Shown one piece after another: positions 1-8,253 of a stretch of 64,000 bases of DNA. Each line of letters starts with the position of its first letter. Position 1 is the stretch's first letter. This DNA is from Noviherbaspirillum soli (lineage in GTDB: Bacteria; Pseudomonadota; Gammaproteobacteria; Burkholderiales; Burkholderiaceae_D): positions 1 through 64,000 of the forward strand of contig NZ_JACYOX010000029.1 in assembly GCF_015352955.1 (NCBI RefSeq). Reading direction: 5' to 3'. The notes under the pieces were generated by a model. The model searched no databases. It had not been told where the DNA came from and saw only the letters and a program-made list of their open reading frames with translations. The translations under genes were made by a program, and so were the position numbers.

Positions 1-835
1 CAATGAGCATGCCTTCGAGGAAGCGGTGCGGATCGGTTTCGAGGTAGACCCGGTCCTTGAAGGTGCCGGGCTCGCCCTCGTCGATGTTGACCGCCATCAG
101 GCGCGGGCCGGCCTCGGCCCGCACGATGCGCCACTTGCGCCCGGCCGGAAAGCCGGCGCCGCCCAGGCCGCGCAGGCCGGACGATTCCATCGCGGCCAGC
201 ACACTGTCGACATCGCGCTCGCCGGAGAGGCACTGGCGCAGCAGCTGGTAGCCGCCCTGCTGCAGGTAGCCGGCGTGGTCGAGATAGCCGGGCGCGGGCG
301 CATCGGCGACTTCGCCTGCCTGCACGGCGGCCTGCACGGTTTCGCATCGGGCCTGGGGAATCGGCTTCTGGCCGACCACGGCCACCGGCGCCTGTTCGCA
401 GCGGCCCACGCAGGGCGCGGCCAGCACGCGCACGTCAGCGCCGAGGATGGCGGGCAGGCGCTCGATGAGTTCGCCGGCGCCGGCCAGTTCGCAGGCGATG
501 CCGTCGCACACGCGCACGGTCAGCGCGGCCGGGCTGTCCTCGCCTTCGCGCACGATGTCGAAATGATGGTAGAAGCTGGCGACCTCGTAGACCTCGGTCT
601 GGGCCATGCGCAGTTCCTGGGCCAGCGCGGCGAGATGCTGGGTCGACAGGCAGCGGTAGCGGTCCTGGACCAGGTGCAGGCACTCGATCAGCAGGTCGCG
701 CCGGCGCGGCATGTCGCCCAATAGCGCCTGCACTTCGGACAGGGCCTGCGGATCGACCCGCCGGCCCTTGGGCGCCTGGCGCTTGCGCTGTTTGCTTGCG
801 CCTTGCACCGCGATCGGAATGATTATCTTGTTCAT
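1..835 (-). CDS. fdsB: NAD-dependent formate dehydrogenase beta subunit (NuoE-NuoF fusion type), 3' end outside window
   Basis: Reading leftward from an ATG at 835, the frame stays open to the window edge (about 278 residues seen). The N-terminal part is a NuoE-like thioredoxin-fold [2Fe-2S] domain with cysteines in CDGIAC and, about 35 residues later, CVGRC. The NuoF-like FMN/NADH domain then begins (GLRGLGGAGFPAGRKW, NIDEGEPGTFKDR). This fusion is known from FdsB/FdhB of soluble NAD-linked formate dehydrogenases and from HoxF. A formyl-CoA transferase gene upstream in the same direction favours the formate enzyme, which would oxidise the formate released from oxalate and reduce NAD+. GCGGGAA precedes the ATG. 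A palindrome TTTAAT-AA-ATTAAA lies at 857-870. The molybdenum-containing alpha subunit should follow beyond position 1 but is not visible. Confidence 0.85.
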   Translation of the reverse strand, partial: MNKIIIPIAVQGASKQRKRQAPKGRRVDPQALSEVQALLGDMPRRRDLLIECLHLVQDRYRCLSTQHLAALAQELRMAQTEVYEVASFYHHFDIVREGEDSPAALTVRVCDGIACELAGAGELIERLPAILGADVRVLAAPCVGRCEQAPVAVVGQKPIPQARCETVQAAVQAGEVADAPAPGYLDHAGYLQQGGYQLLRQCLSGERDVDSVLAAMESSGLRGLGGAGFPAGRKWRIVRAEAGPRLMAVNIDEGEPGTFKDRVYLETDPHRFLEGMLI

Positions 836-1029
836 CGTTTTCCCGCCAGCTCAGGGTTTAATAAATTAAAGCCGTCTTCCATGCATTCACAAGGCTGCAG
901 CGGGGGAACCCGCGGCATCAGGCGCAACAGGCATGCATTGAATATTTAATTGATGAGGTGGTGGCATCGAACCGACCGGGAAGGGTTGACCGGGATCCGG
1001 CCCCTCCCCTGCCGTCCGCGCCTTCCGGC
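836..1029. other. frc-fdsB intergenic segment with palindromes
   Basis: About 194 bases between frc and the formate dehydrogenase gene, both read leftward. It is AT-richer than its surroundings. It holds TTTAAT-AA-ATTAAA at 857-870 and two copies of CATGCATT (about 880 and 932), which share the half-site CATGCA with the palindrome upstream of the Crp/Fnr gene. The length and motifs suggest a separate, possibly co-regulated promoter for the formate dehydrogenase operon. No clear terminator was seen. Confidence 0.35.
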
Positions 1030-2280
1030 TCAGATCACGCGCTCTTCCCGCAGGGCCGCAATCTGCTGTTCCGAATAACCCAGCTGCGTCAGCACTTCCT
1101 CGGTATGTTCGCCCAGCAGCGGCGAACGCGTCACTTCGGTCGGGCTGTCCGACAGCTTGATAGGATTGCCCACGGTCAGATACTTGCCGCGCTTCGGATG
1201 ATCCACCTCGACCACCGTGCCGGTCTTGCGCAGCGAAGGCTCTTCGGCGATTTCCTTCATCGACAGGATGGGACCGCAGGGAATGTCGTACTTGTTGAGG
1301 ATGTCCATGGCCTCGAACTTGGTCATGGTCTTGGTCCATTCCTCGACCGTGGCAAAGATCGTCATCAGGCGGGGCAGGCGCGCGCGGGGCGTCGCGTAGT
1401 CGGGGTCCGTGATCCATTCCTCGCGACCGATGACCTGGCAGATCGACTTCCATACCGGCGCCTGTGCGATGAAATAGATGTAGGCATTCGGATCGCTCTC
1501 CCAGCCCTTGCATTTCAGGATCCAGCCCGGTTGCCCGCCGCCGGAAGCATTGCCGGCGCGAGGCACCGCATCGCCGAATTTCCGACCGTCGGAAAACTGC
1601 GGATATTCTTCCATCACGCCGGTATGCTCCAGGCGCTGCTGGTCGCGCAGCTTGACACGGCACAGGTTCAGCACCGCATCCTGCATGGCAGTCAGCACCT
1701 TCTGGCCGCGTCCTGTGCTGTTGCGTTGATACAGCGCGGTGACAATGCCCAGCGCCAGGTGCAGGCCGGTGCCACTGTCGCCGATCTGCGCGCCAGTCAC
1801 CAGCGGCGGACCATCGTCGAAGCCGGTGGTCGACGCCGAGCCGCCCGCGCACTGGGCGACGTTCTCGTACACCTTGCAGTCTTCATACGGGCCCGGGCCA
1901 AAGCCCTTCACCGAGGCGACCACCATGCGGGGATTGAGTTCCTGGATACGTTCCCAGGTAAAACCCATGCGGTCCAGCGCGCCAGGCGCAAAGTTTTCCA
2001 CCAGCACGTCGCATTGCTTGATCAGGGTTTCGAGCACTTCCTTGCCAGCCTGCTTCTTGGTGTCAAGCGTGATCGAGCGCTTGTTATGGTTCAGCATGGT
2101 GAAGTAGAGGCTGTCTGCATCCGGCACGTCGCGCAACTGGCCACGGGTAGCGTCGCCTTCACCGGCACGCTCGACCTTGATCACGTCTGCCCCGAACCAT
2201 GCCAGCAACTGCGTACAGGTCGGCCCGGACTGGACATGAGTGAAGTCGAGAATGCGGACGCCGTCGAGGGCTTTACTCAT
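1030..2280 (-). CDS. frc: Formyl-CoA:oxalate CoA-transferase
   Basis: A 416-residue class III CoA-transferase (CaiB/BaiF family). It moves CoA from formyl-CoA to oxalate, giving oxalyl-CoA and formate in cytoplasmic oxalate catabolism. The sequence tracks the Oxalobacter formigenes enzyme along its length ([59 protein letters not shown]). The catalytic Asp corresponding to Asp169 of that enzyme is D168 in IGDSGTG. A Gly-rich loop (SGGGQPGW) is also kept. GGAGA lies 7 bases before the ATG. The formate dehydrogenase gene follows about 195 bp downstream, and a Crp/Fnr-type regulator is divergent. Oxalyl-CoA decarboxylase, the expected partner, is not in the window. The family includes other CoA-transferases, but this match is close. 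Confidence 0.93.
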   Translation of the reverse strand: MSKALDGVRILDFTHVQSGPTCTQLLAWFGADVIKVERAGEGDATRGQLRDVPDADSLYFTMLNHNKRSITLDTKKQAGKEVLETLIKQCDVLVENFAPGALDRMGFTWERIQELNPRMVVASVKGFGPGPYEDCKVYENVAQCAGGSASTTGFDDGPPLVTGAQIGDSGTGLHLALGIVTALYQRNSTGRGQKVLTAMQDAVLNLCRVKLRDQQRLEHTGVMEEYPQFSDGRKFGDAVPRAGNASGGGQPGWILKCKGWESDPNAYIYFIAQAPVWKSICQVIGREEWITDPDYATPRARLPRLMTIFATVEEWTKTMTKFEAMDILNKYDIPCGPILSMKEIAEEPSLRKTGTVVEVDHPKRGKYLTVGNPIKLSDSPTEVTRSPLLGEHTEEVLTQLGYSEQQIAALREERVI

Positions 2281-2685
2281 TGATGTCTCCTGATGATGTG
2301 TATATACCTGTCAGCGTCGGCCGCCTCTTCGGGCTGGCTCGTCAGAATATACTTGCGGCATTGTTTTCTCCAGCCGGGCGGCAACCTCATGCCGCTAGCC
2401 TTGCTGGCCTTCCGTCACTGGAGCATTGATGGGGCTGTTCCTTATTGACGGTATTTAATGCACTGCTACAGTAAATTCCATTGCTTAATCTTAATAAACT
2501 TTTCCGGTTAATGCGCTTGTAAAGTCATTTCATTTACCACATCATGCACGATATATTGCATGCGACCCAGCCTGAACACTGTGCGTCACGTTGAGTCCAT
2601 CATAGCGAGCAGGCCTGCTTTTCCTCATTGACCGGGGTCAATTTTCGCCGCATAGTGCCCCACCGACCTGATAACGAAACAAGAC
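2281..2685. promoter_or_regulatory. Divergent control region between frc and the Crp/Fnr-type regulator
   Basis: A 405-bp gene-free, AT-rich stretch separating two divergent genes, so it must carry both promoters. A TATATA at 2301-2306 is a possible -10 element for frc. A 20-bp inverted repeat with perfect 6-bp arms (CATGCA, 8-bp spacer, TGCATG) lies at 2543-2562. That arm and spacer arrangement is in the size range of CRP/FNR-family operators. No coding sequence was seen. Confidence 0.5.
2543..2562. promoter_or_regulatory. Candidate operator, perfect inverted repeat CATGCA-N8-TGCATG
   Basis: Six-base arms are exact complements around CGATATAT. The site lies 124 bp before the regulator start and about 260 bp before frc. 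It does not match the classical FNR box (TTGAT-N4-ATCAA) or CRP box, so a site for the neighbouring regulator with altered specificity is inference. Two further copies of the half-site occur before the formate dehydrogenase gene. Confidence 0.4.
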
Positions 2686-3294
2686 ATGTCATCTGTTGCA
2701 AGCCATCCAGAAAAAAACATCATTCGCGTCCAGTTAAAACAGAATAAAGTCCTGAAAAGTCTCAGGGAAAGCGAAATGGCTGCGCTTGAGCCCTATCTCA
2801 CCATCGTAGATTGTCAGAAGGGCGATGTGCTGCTGCATCAGGGCATTTACGAGATGGAACAGTACTTCATTCTCGATGGCATTCTCAAACGTGCAGTGAC
2901 CAATCAGAACGCGAAGGAAATGATCTTGCGCTTTGGTGCCGAGCGCGATATCGAAACCAGCTATGCTGCGTGGAGGCTGAAGACGCCAACACCCTACAGC
3001 ATTGTTTCAGTCACCAAGGCCCGTGTGGCCAAGCTGTCTCTGCCGCAATGGGTAATGTTCATCGAAAGCCATTCGGAAGTGAAGCAAACCTTCGAGTTCG
3101 AAGTGATGCAGCTGATGAGCGAAATCATGGCCCATACCATCACCTTGCATTTGCTGAATGCGCCTGGCCGTGTACATCGATTCGTTCGCAAACATGCAGA
3201 CCTGTTTGAACGGCTCCCGAAGAAGGAACTGGCGTCTTATCTGAACCTGTCGCCGGAAACCCTGAGCCGGTTGAAGAATCAGGGCAAGATCTAG
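2686..3294 (+). CDS. Crp/Fnr-family transcriptional regulator
   Basis: 202 residues. Residues about 20-125 form a cyclic-nucleotide-binding-type beta barrel (KGDVLLHQGIYEMEQYFILDGILKRAV, then ERDIETSY). A dimerisation helix follows, then a C-terminal helix-turn-helix (LPKKELASYLNLSPETLSRL). There is no N-terminal cysteine cluster, so it is not an oxygen-sensing Fe-S Fnr. The canonical cAMP-binding residues are not obvious, so the effector is unknown. It is divergent from frc, and control of oxalate/formate genes is inferred from position only. The C-terminus ends soon after the recognition helix, as in short Crp-like regulators. A strong hairpin terminator follows the stop codon. Confidence 0.85.
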   Translation: MSSVASHPEKNIIRVQLKQNKVLKSLRESEMAALEPYLTIVDCQKGDVLLHQGIYEMEQYFILDGILKRAVTNQNAKEMILRFGAERDIETSYAAWRLKTPTPYSIVSVTKARVAKLSLPQWVMFIESHSEVKQTFEFEVMQLMSEIMAHTITLHLLNAPGRVHRFVRKHADLFERLPKKELASYLNLSPETLSRLKNQGKI

Positions 3295-3338
3295 AGTGCT
3301 GCAGCAGCAAACCGAACGGCGCGAAAGCGCGCCATGAA

Positions 3339-3370
3339 AAATGCCGGCTTTCAAGCCGGCATTTCGTTTT
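3339..3370 (+). terminator. Rho-independent terminator after the Crp/Fnr gene
   Basis: A perfect 12-bp stem (AAATGCCGGCTT with its complement at 3353-3364) and a 2-base loop, followed by CGTTTT. The A-rich left flank and T-rich right flank mean it can also act on the convergent small gene. Confidence 0.85.
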
Positions 3371-3395
3371 GCGAGCGAGCGGGAAGAGAGAAGAA

Positions 3396-3602
3396 TCAGA
3401 TGCTGTCCGCCATCGCGCGCACTTTCGCCAGTTGACGCTGGCTGATGCGGCCGCTGTCCGGAATGGCTTGCATCATGCTCATGCTTTGCTGCAGAAGGCT
3501 GAGCAGACGGCTGAATGGAAGCATCGGAGGACGGCGTGCCGTCTTCGGCGCGTAGCCGCCGTGCGGCAGCGGGTCAGTAAATGTCAGCGCGGAGGTACTC
3601 AT
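3396..3602 (-). CDS. Small hypothetical protein, 68 aa
   Basis: The frame could start at 3644, but the ATG at 3602 is preceded by AAGGAA at good spacing, so the shorter form is preferred. The protein (MSTSALTFTDPLPHGGYAPKT at its start) has a proline/glycine-rich N-terminus, then two probable helices (FSRLLSLLQQSMSMMQ and ISQRQLAKVRAMADSI). There is no signal peptide or membrane segment. I do not recognise a family. It converges on the Crp/Fnr gene and is divergent from the DUF2272 gene. A real gene is likely on the strength of its ribosome-binding site and composition; its function is unknown. Confidence 0.55.
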   Translation of the reverse strand: MSTSALTFTDPLPHGGYAPKTARRPPMLPFSRLLSLLQQSMSMMQAIPDSGRISQRQLAKVRAMADSI

Positions 3603-3710
3603 GAAATATTCCTTGAATTCAAAAAGTGCAAGATAGGTTTTCAAGAAATGTATTCTCTGGCGAAATCAATTTCCAATTTTTACTGGTGTTATCTGATATA
3701 TCAAATCTGA

Positions 3711-4715
3711 ATGAACGTGCTACGTGTCCTGGCGCTCCCGGCCGCCTTACTTGCGATGTTTTCAAGCCCGTCTCCGGCGATGGCGAACGGTTGCGCCGAA
3801 GCTGGCGTAATAAATGCAAGGAGCAAACGCATTGTCGCCGCAGCTTTGAACGAATATGCGGTATTTAATGGGCACCGGATCGACGCCAATGGCCGCTTGT
3901 GGAAGTTTGGCTCGACAGAAACGGAGAACGAGCCCCTGCTGGATCCGGAAACAGGCCAGCCGGCATCTTCCGATCCTGTTCTGCCTGCGTGGCGGCGGGT
4001 GTGGGAATATTGGCTCGTTCTCGACCAGCATGTTCCCGGAATCGCCTTGTCGCGCAAGGTAGTCGCTTTTCCGAGCGCGCTGAATACCAAGGCAGCCAAT
4101 GCGAGGACGAGCGAAGAGACCCTGCGCGATCTGTTCTCTTTGTTAGAACAAGGCCTTTCTGACGGTAAAGAGAGTTTGCGCCAGGCCGCTGTCCGCGCTG
4201 CGCTCAGCGATTCGCCCTGGTCGGCAGCGTTCGTCTCGTATGTAATGCATCAGGCGGGCCTCCCAGACGAACAGTTCCGTTATGCGGCTGCACATTGGCA
4301 GTATATAAAGCAGGCTTTCTCGGCAGATTCAAGGCATGCATACCAGGCCTGCGACCCGCGCAGCACACATCCACGCGAAGGCGACTTGCTCTGCTATTCT
4401 CGCGGCGCACTCGGACCGGGTAACTACATGGGCTGGCGTGACGCCATAAGCTCCCCTGGATTCGCGGCTGCCTCTCATTGCGAGATCGTGGTGATAGTGG
4501 ATCGGTCGGCCAGCAAGATGGAGACAGTTAGCGGGAATATGCTGCAGTCTATAGCGATGCGCAGATTGAAGCTTGACCGGAATGGCCTGCTATCTTCAAC
4601 CCACTATGCGGGGAAGAGTAAAAGACCATTGCCGCTGGCGTGTGCGCAGGACAAGAGCTGTCGTCAATCAGACCTGAACCTACAGCAATGGAGTGTTTTG
4701 CTGCGGTTGCGCTGA
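3711..4715 (+). CDS. Secreted DUF2272-domain protein
   Basis: 334 residues with a signal peptide of about 25 residues ending PAMA-NG. The central and C-terminal part (about residues 130-300) carries the DUF2272 pattern: SPWSAAFVSYVMHQAGLP, FRYAAAHWQYIKQA, REGDLLCYSR and CEIVVIVDR. That layout resembles NlpC/P60- or CHAP-like papain folds, so a periplasmic hydrolase acting on the cell wall is possible but unproven. Base composition is somewhat lower in GC than the neighbours. No strong ribosome-binding site is seen; TGATATATCA, a perfect 10-bp palindrome, lies just before the start. It is unlinked to its neighbours by operon structure. Confidence 0.7.
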   Translation: MNVLRVLALPAALLAMFSSPSPAMANGCAEAGVINARSKRIVAAALNEYAVFNGHRIDANGRLWKFGSTETENEPLLDPETGQPASSDPVLPAWRRVWEYWLVLDQHVPGIALSRKVVAFPSALNTKAANARTSEETLRDLFSLLEQGLSDGKESLRQAAVRAALSDSPWSAAFVSYVMHQAGLPDEQFRYAAAHWQYIKQAFSADSRHAYQACDPRSTHPREGDLLCYSRGALGPGNYMGWRDAISSPGFAAASHCEIVVIVDRSASKMETVSGNMLQSIAMRRLKLDRNGLLSSTHYAGKSKRPLPLACAQDKSCRQSDLNLQQWSVLLRLR

Positions 4716-4896
4716 GGCTGGCGTTAAAGCGGATGAATAGATCCAGCTCATTGCATTATCAATATACCGATTTACAGAGACTGAAATCGTTCGCCCGTTT
4801 TTTTCTTGTCCGAATTCAACGAAAAAGTTTTGATTTTTCAATGACTTGCGATAAGGGAGTTTTCGCCGAGAAGCGCGGTTTCTGTGTTCTCTGCGA

Positions 4897-4938
4897 TTTT
4901 CACCGTGAAAAACCAATGGGGATTTTCACGGTGAAAAT
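4897..4938. promoter_or_regulatory. parS: Candidate parS centromere: two palindromes immediately downstream of parB
   Basis: TTTTCAC-C-GTGAAAA at 4897-4911 and ATTTTCAC-G-GTGAAAAT at 4922-4938. Each is a perfect palindrome around one central base, and the two cores are exact reverse complements of each other, with centres 26 bp apart. A degraded third copy (TTTTCGCCGAGAA) begins at 4860. They lie 15-60 bp beyond the parB stop, the place parS occupies in P1-type par loci. The arms resemble the chromosomal parS palindrome TGTTTCACGTGAAACA with one base inserted at the centre. Function is inference. Confidence 0.7.
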
Positions 4939-4952
4939 TTCGCGGTTGCCTG

Positions 4953-5885
4953 TTAATCAGCCAACTCCAGAAGTTTCGACAGAATATCTTCTGCCGTGTA
5001 ACCATTTTTGCAGTTAATGATCAGGCGAGATCCGTCTACCACCACATCGCCAAAATGCTGTCCTTTAATTTTTAACGCGACGATGCTTTGGGTCGTTTTC
5101 GAAAGGCGATTCACTTCACTTGTTGCCCAATTGACTGCCCCCTGCTCCGAAGCGCCATCTTGGCTGATGCGTCTCAATGCCTGAATCACTATTCGGCCGT
5201 GGCCTTTTTTGGCGAGCGTCACCAGGCTTGCCGCATTCTTGGCACCGATTAAATTCGGCTTTTCGTCCAGCATGGCAATCGCTTCCTGCGGCAAATCGAA
5301 AAACGCCAGGCAGCGGCTTATTGTTGCATCCGACACGCCAATACGTCTCGCCAGGGTTCCTTGCGTCAACGACTTTCCTGCCTCGGTGGACATCGCCAAG
5401 GTCCGTTTGTATGCTTTTCCGCGCTCGTAATCACAAAGGGAACGTTTGGCTTCATTGTCTGCAAGAGCGCCAATCGCCGCATCGGTTACCGAAATATTCT
5501 CAAGTACGAATGCCGGTATCTGTTGCTTGCCCAGGATCTGATGCGCGCGCAGACGGCGTTCCCCGCCAATCAATTCGTACCGCCCGTCCTCTTTCGTCTT
5601 TACCGTTATAGGAGACATCAAGCCCGATTCGCTAATCGAAGCAGCTAATGCGTCGATCGCTTCGGGATCGAAAATCAGCCGTGGTTGATGCGGACTTTTA
5701 TCGATTAGCGTGATGGGAATCTCCGCCGCTGGCGTATAACCCTGTACTGGCAAAGGTTTCGCTTCGGGTGCGGAAAAAGAACCGTCGGCTATTCGTTCCT
5801 CATCGCTTGGAACGCTCACGGGTTCCGGTTGATCGAAGGTCTTTAAGGAGGCCAGCGGCATCCGGGGCGCCAGTCGCTGTTTCAT
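4953..5885 (-). CDS. parB: Plasmid/chromid partition protein ParB
   Basis: 310 residues. A flexible N-terminus of about 55 residues is followed by the ParB/Spo0J nuclease-like domain (SPHQPRLIFDPEAIDALAAS, SESGLMSPITVK) and the CTP-binding motif GERRLRA at 108-114. A helix-turn-helix follows (TQGTLARRIGVSDATISRCL, about 175-195). The C-terminus is a dimerisation region. ParB binds parS and, with the ParA ATPase, moves replicon copies apart. Its ATG overlaps the parA stop by one base (TAATG), with GGAGG ahead of it, so translation is coupled. Paired palindromes follow the gene. Confidence 0.93.
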   Translation of the reverse strand: MKQRLAPRMPLASLKTFDQPEPVSVPSDEERIADGSFSAPEAKPLPVQGYTPAAEIPITLIDKSPHQPRLIFDPEAIDALAASISESGLMSPITVKTKEDGRYELIGGERRLRAHQILGKQQIPAFVLENISVTDAAIGALADNEAKRSLCDYERGKAYKRTLAMSTEAGKSLTQGTLARRIGVSDATISRCLAFFDLPQEAIAMLDEKPNLIGAKNAASLVTLAKKGHGRIVIQALRRISQDGASEQGAVNWATSEVNRLSKTTQSIVALKIKGQHFGDVVVDGSRLIINCKNGYTAEDILSKLLELAD

Positions 5886-7039
5886 TATGCTGCCTCCTTA
5901 TTAACGCTCGCCGGTTTCCTGGCCAGCTTGCCCGCTACCGACAGGACGAATTCGGTAAACAAGCGATACTCCCCGACAGGCGCCGCCGTTGGCTGCTGCA
6001 GTGTCAGCGGCAGGTAATTCTCCTGGGTCTTGGGGAACAGCTCGCTGGAAGAAATGACTGTCGGCGAAAGATTCGTCTTATAGGCCTGAAGCTGTTGCTG
6101 CATCCTGGATACCCTGGTGATGTTGGTGGAGTAATGTGTGGGCAATATCATTAACTGCGGGCGTACCTCTGGCGAACGTTCCGCCAGACCGTTGATTTCG
6201 GATACGAGTCGGGAAAGCCCCTTCACCGCAAACGAGTCCATGCGGATCGGAGCAATCACCAGGTCGGCCGCGGCGATGGCGTTGGTTGAAGAGAAGGAAA
6301 TCGAGGGTGGGCAGTCGAAGATAACGAAATCGAATTCCGATACATTGAGTCCCGGCACTTGACCTGCCGCCGAATCCTTGAAAAGGTTGCGGAATACCAG
6401 TTCCCGATTGCCCTTGGCATAAGTGAACGCCTGCTCCAGGTCGCCCAGGAAGGTATCCGACGGAATCAGCGCAGGTCCATGGATCCCGAACGGCCGTTTA
6501 ATCAAGGTTGCAACGTTCTCCATGCGTGTGCCACGGCCACTTTTGCTTTCCATGTACTGCGTGCACACGGTCGAAAAGGTCCCTGTGATGATGCCATCTT
6601 CATTCAGATCATGCTGGGATGCTTCGTCCATTGTGAGGTCACTCTCGTAACCCATTAATTGCGTGAGGTTGGATTGCACATCCAGGTCGATCATCAGCAC
6701 TCGGTAGCCCAATAGCGATAGCTGGACACCGAGTTCTCCTGCGGTAGTCGACTTGCCGACACCGCCTTTAATCAGGTCAACTGCAATGATGGTAGGCGAC
6801 GATGACACGCGCTTTACCAGTTCCTGTTCCCGTCGCCATTGGGCCAGGCGGAAAATATCGGCGATGCTGAACAGTCTGACAGCCGGCGAAGCCGGATTCT
6901 TCTTGTTCGCCCTCTGTATTTCCATGCCGCTATCGCGCAGATGATTGCGCAACGTGTTCTCCGAAATATTGAGCAGCGCAGCGGCTGCTTTAAGCCGATA
7001 AACAACATCATCCTGCAATGCAAATGTCGATCGCATCAT
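5885..7039 (-). CDS. parA: Partition ATPase ParA with N-terminal DNA-binding domain (type Ia)
   Basis: 384 residues, the long type Ia form as in phage P1. Residues about 15-75 form a helix-turn-helix region (LKAAAALLNISENTLRNHLRDSG, then VRLFSIADIFRLAQWRR) that in this class represses the par operon. The deviant Walker A KGGVGKSTT is at 91-99, followed by a switch motif (MIDLDVQSNLTQ) and Walker B-like (FVIFDCPPSISF). AGGGGG precedes two adjacent ATG codons (7039 and 7036), and either could start. A promoter and an 11-bp-arm inverted repeat lie upstream. It is the first gene of parA-parB. Confidence 0.94.
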   Translation of the reverse strand: MMRSTFALQDDVVYRLKAAAALLNISENTLRNHLRDSGMEIQRANKKNPASPAVRLFSIADIFRLAQWRREQELVKRVSSSPTIIAVDLIKGGVGKSTTAGELGVQLSLLGYRVLMIDLDVQSNLTQLMGYESDLTMDEASQHDLNEDGIITGTFSTVCTQYMESKSGRGTRMENVATLIKRPFGIHGPALIPSDTFLGDLEQAFTYAKGNRELVFRNLFKDSAAGQVPGLNVSEFDFVIFDCPPSISFSSTNAIAAADLVIAPIRMDSFAVKGLSRLVSEINGLAERSPEVRPQLMILPTHYSTNITRVSRMQQQLQAYKTNLSPTVISSSELFPKTQENYLPLTLQQPTAAPVGEYRLFTEFVLSVAGKLARKPASVNKEAA

Positions 7040-7066
7040 TCCCCCTGATTAAAGACTGAAGCACGC

Positions 7067-7142
7067 ATTGTCTGCATGCTATTAGCTCATGTCAACTCAT
7101 TTGGTAGGTTCAATGTACCTTTTAGCTAAATAACCTACCAAA
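7067..7142 (-). promoter_or_regulatory. parAB promoter and inverted-repeat operator
   Basis: Reading leftward: -35 TTGACA (7090-7095), a 17-bp spacer and -10-like GACAAT (7067-7072), about 30 bp before parA. Directly upstream is an inverted repeat with perfect 11-bp arms, TTTGGTAGGTT at 7100-7110 and AACCTACCAAA at 7132-7142, 21 bp apart (about three helical turns centre to centre). It is a natural target for ParA autoregulation; this role is inferred from type Ia systems. Confidence 0.65.
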
Positions 7143-7242
7143 GTTATCAAAACCTCCTAAGAGACCAAGGTCCAGGCGCCTATTAGGCTCTTACAGTTAT
7201 TCATCGATGGCAGAACTGCATCAAGATCGTTTCGAGCCATTT

Positions 7243-8060
7243 AAGGTGAGACCCAACAGGGACCTTGAAAGGCGGGTGCCGGCCAACTTGGGGCGACCAG
7301 GCTAGCCAGGCGCCCCCACAAGCGGCGAGCGTGCCCGGATTGGTCGAATCAGACCAAGCCCATGTTGTTTTTCGCCTGTAGGCTCCATGCGAGAAAAGAA
7401 TGGTGAGCTTCTACAGGCAGGTGTGCCCCATATCCATCCGGTCTGCCAGCGTATGAATAAAAGGTGAGCTTTTACAGGTATTGCGCCGTGCTCATGGACA
7501 GTTAGGCCGTCCATAAGCTTGGCTCGCGAAAGAAATCCCTGGTAAAAGCCCAAAGTGCGGCATTAAAGTGGATCCCAGACGGGTATTCCCAATGCTGCCG
7601 CGTTCGAGAAATTTAGGACTCGGCAACCCTCGCTCTCATGCTGCTGGGTTAAAGGTGAGATTCCACAGGGATCTCGGGACGCCCAGGGATATATAAGGTG
7701 AGGTTCTACAGGAACCGATGCGCCAACATCCCCGTAAAACCTCACCATAAGGTTGCAACAAGTCGGCCTTGCGAATGCATCTGGGCAATTCAGGGACCAT
7801 TTTTGCTTATGGTGAGGTTTTACGGGGATACAGGCAGATGGTGAGTCCCTGTTTATTCTCACCATGCAATCCTGGAAGCGGTACCAGGGCCATAAGGTGA
7901 GCTTTTACAGGTAGCAATGCGCTCAAAAGTATTTCCCGTAGGCTCATGACTCCCTTTTCCAGCAATGAAAATGCGTGAGCAGCAGTGATACAAGGCGTAT
8001 TCCACACTGATATCCGCATTCGTCTGCACTAGACCAGTCTATGGTGAGCCTTTACAGGTA
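7243..8060. repeat. Dispersed iterons, class GGTGAG-CTTTTACAGGTA
   Basis: Copies whose GGTGAG begins at 7245, 7402, 7463, 7654, 7697, 7811, 7840, 7896 and 8043 read rightward; inverted copies have CTCACC at 7741-7746 and 7858-7863. The best copies (7463, 7896, 8043) share GGTGAGCTTTTACAGGTA or one change from it. A degraded inverted copy lacking GGTGAG lies near 7536-7553. Spacing is irregular (29 to 191 bp), unlike the phased cluster nearer the rep gene. These are probable Rep binding sites, possibly used for copy control or handcuffing rather than opening. Confidence 0.8.
7728..7829. repeat. 24-bp perfect inverted pair of iterons
   Basis: The 24 bases at 7728-7751 are the exact reverse complement of 7806-7829, with 54 bases between. 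Each arm contains a full iteron of the variant GGTGAGGTTTTACGGGGAT. The arms could form a long cruciform or bind Rep in opposite orientations. No other copies in the region are this similar to each other. Confidence 0.75.
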
Positions 8061-8176
8061 TCCCATTCTTCCTGATAGCGTGCTATTGCTTCTTGCCTGG
8101 CCTTCAAGGGTCCGTAATACGCGCTTTTGTGGCGGAATTTCTTGCCAGGGGCACGCCAGCCCGATGCTCTTGAGAG

Positions 8177-8220
8177 TTTGAATAAGTAAACACCTTAAAG
8201 CTTTGTAAACCTTAAAAATC
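8177..8220. other. AT-rich segment with short direct repeats, candidate DNA-unwinding element
   Basis: The most AT-rich stretch next to the phased iterons. It carries two related repeats, GTAAACACCTTAAAG at 8186-8200 and GTAAACCTTAAAA from 8205. An AT-rich, repeated segment flanking phased iterons is the usual layout of an iteron-controlled origin. A perfect DnaA box (TTATCCACA) was not found. Confidence 0.5.
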
Positions 8221-8253
8221 GGGAAGTGCAATGCCAGTAAGGCCGAGCGCGGA

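Noticed and set aside
4897-4938. Canonical chromosomal parS 16-mer
   Set aside because: The palindromes are related but have an odd central base and A/T-rich ends; they do not match TGTTTCACGTGAAACA.
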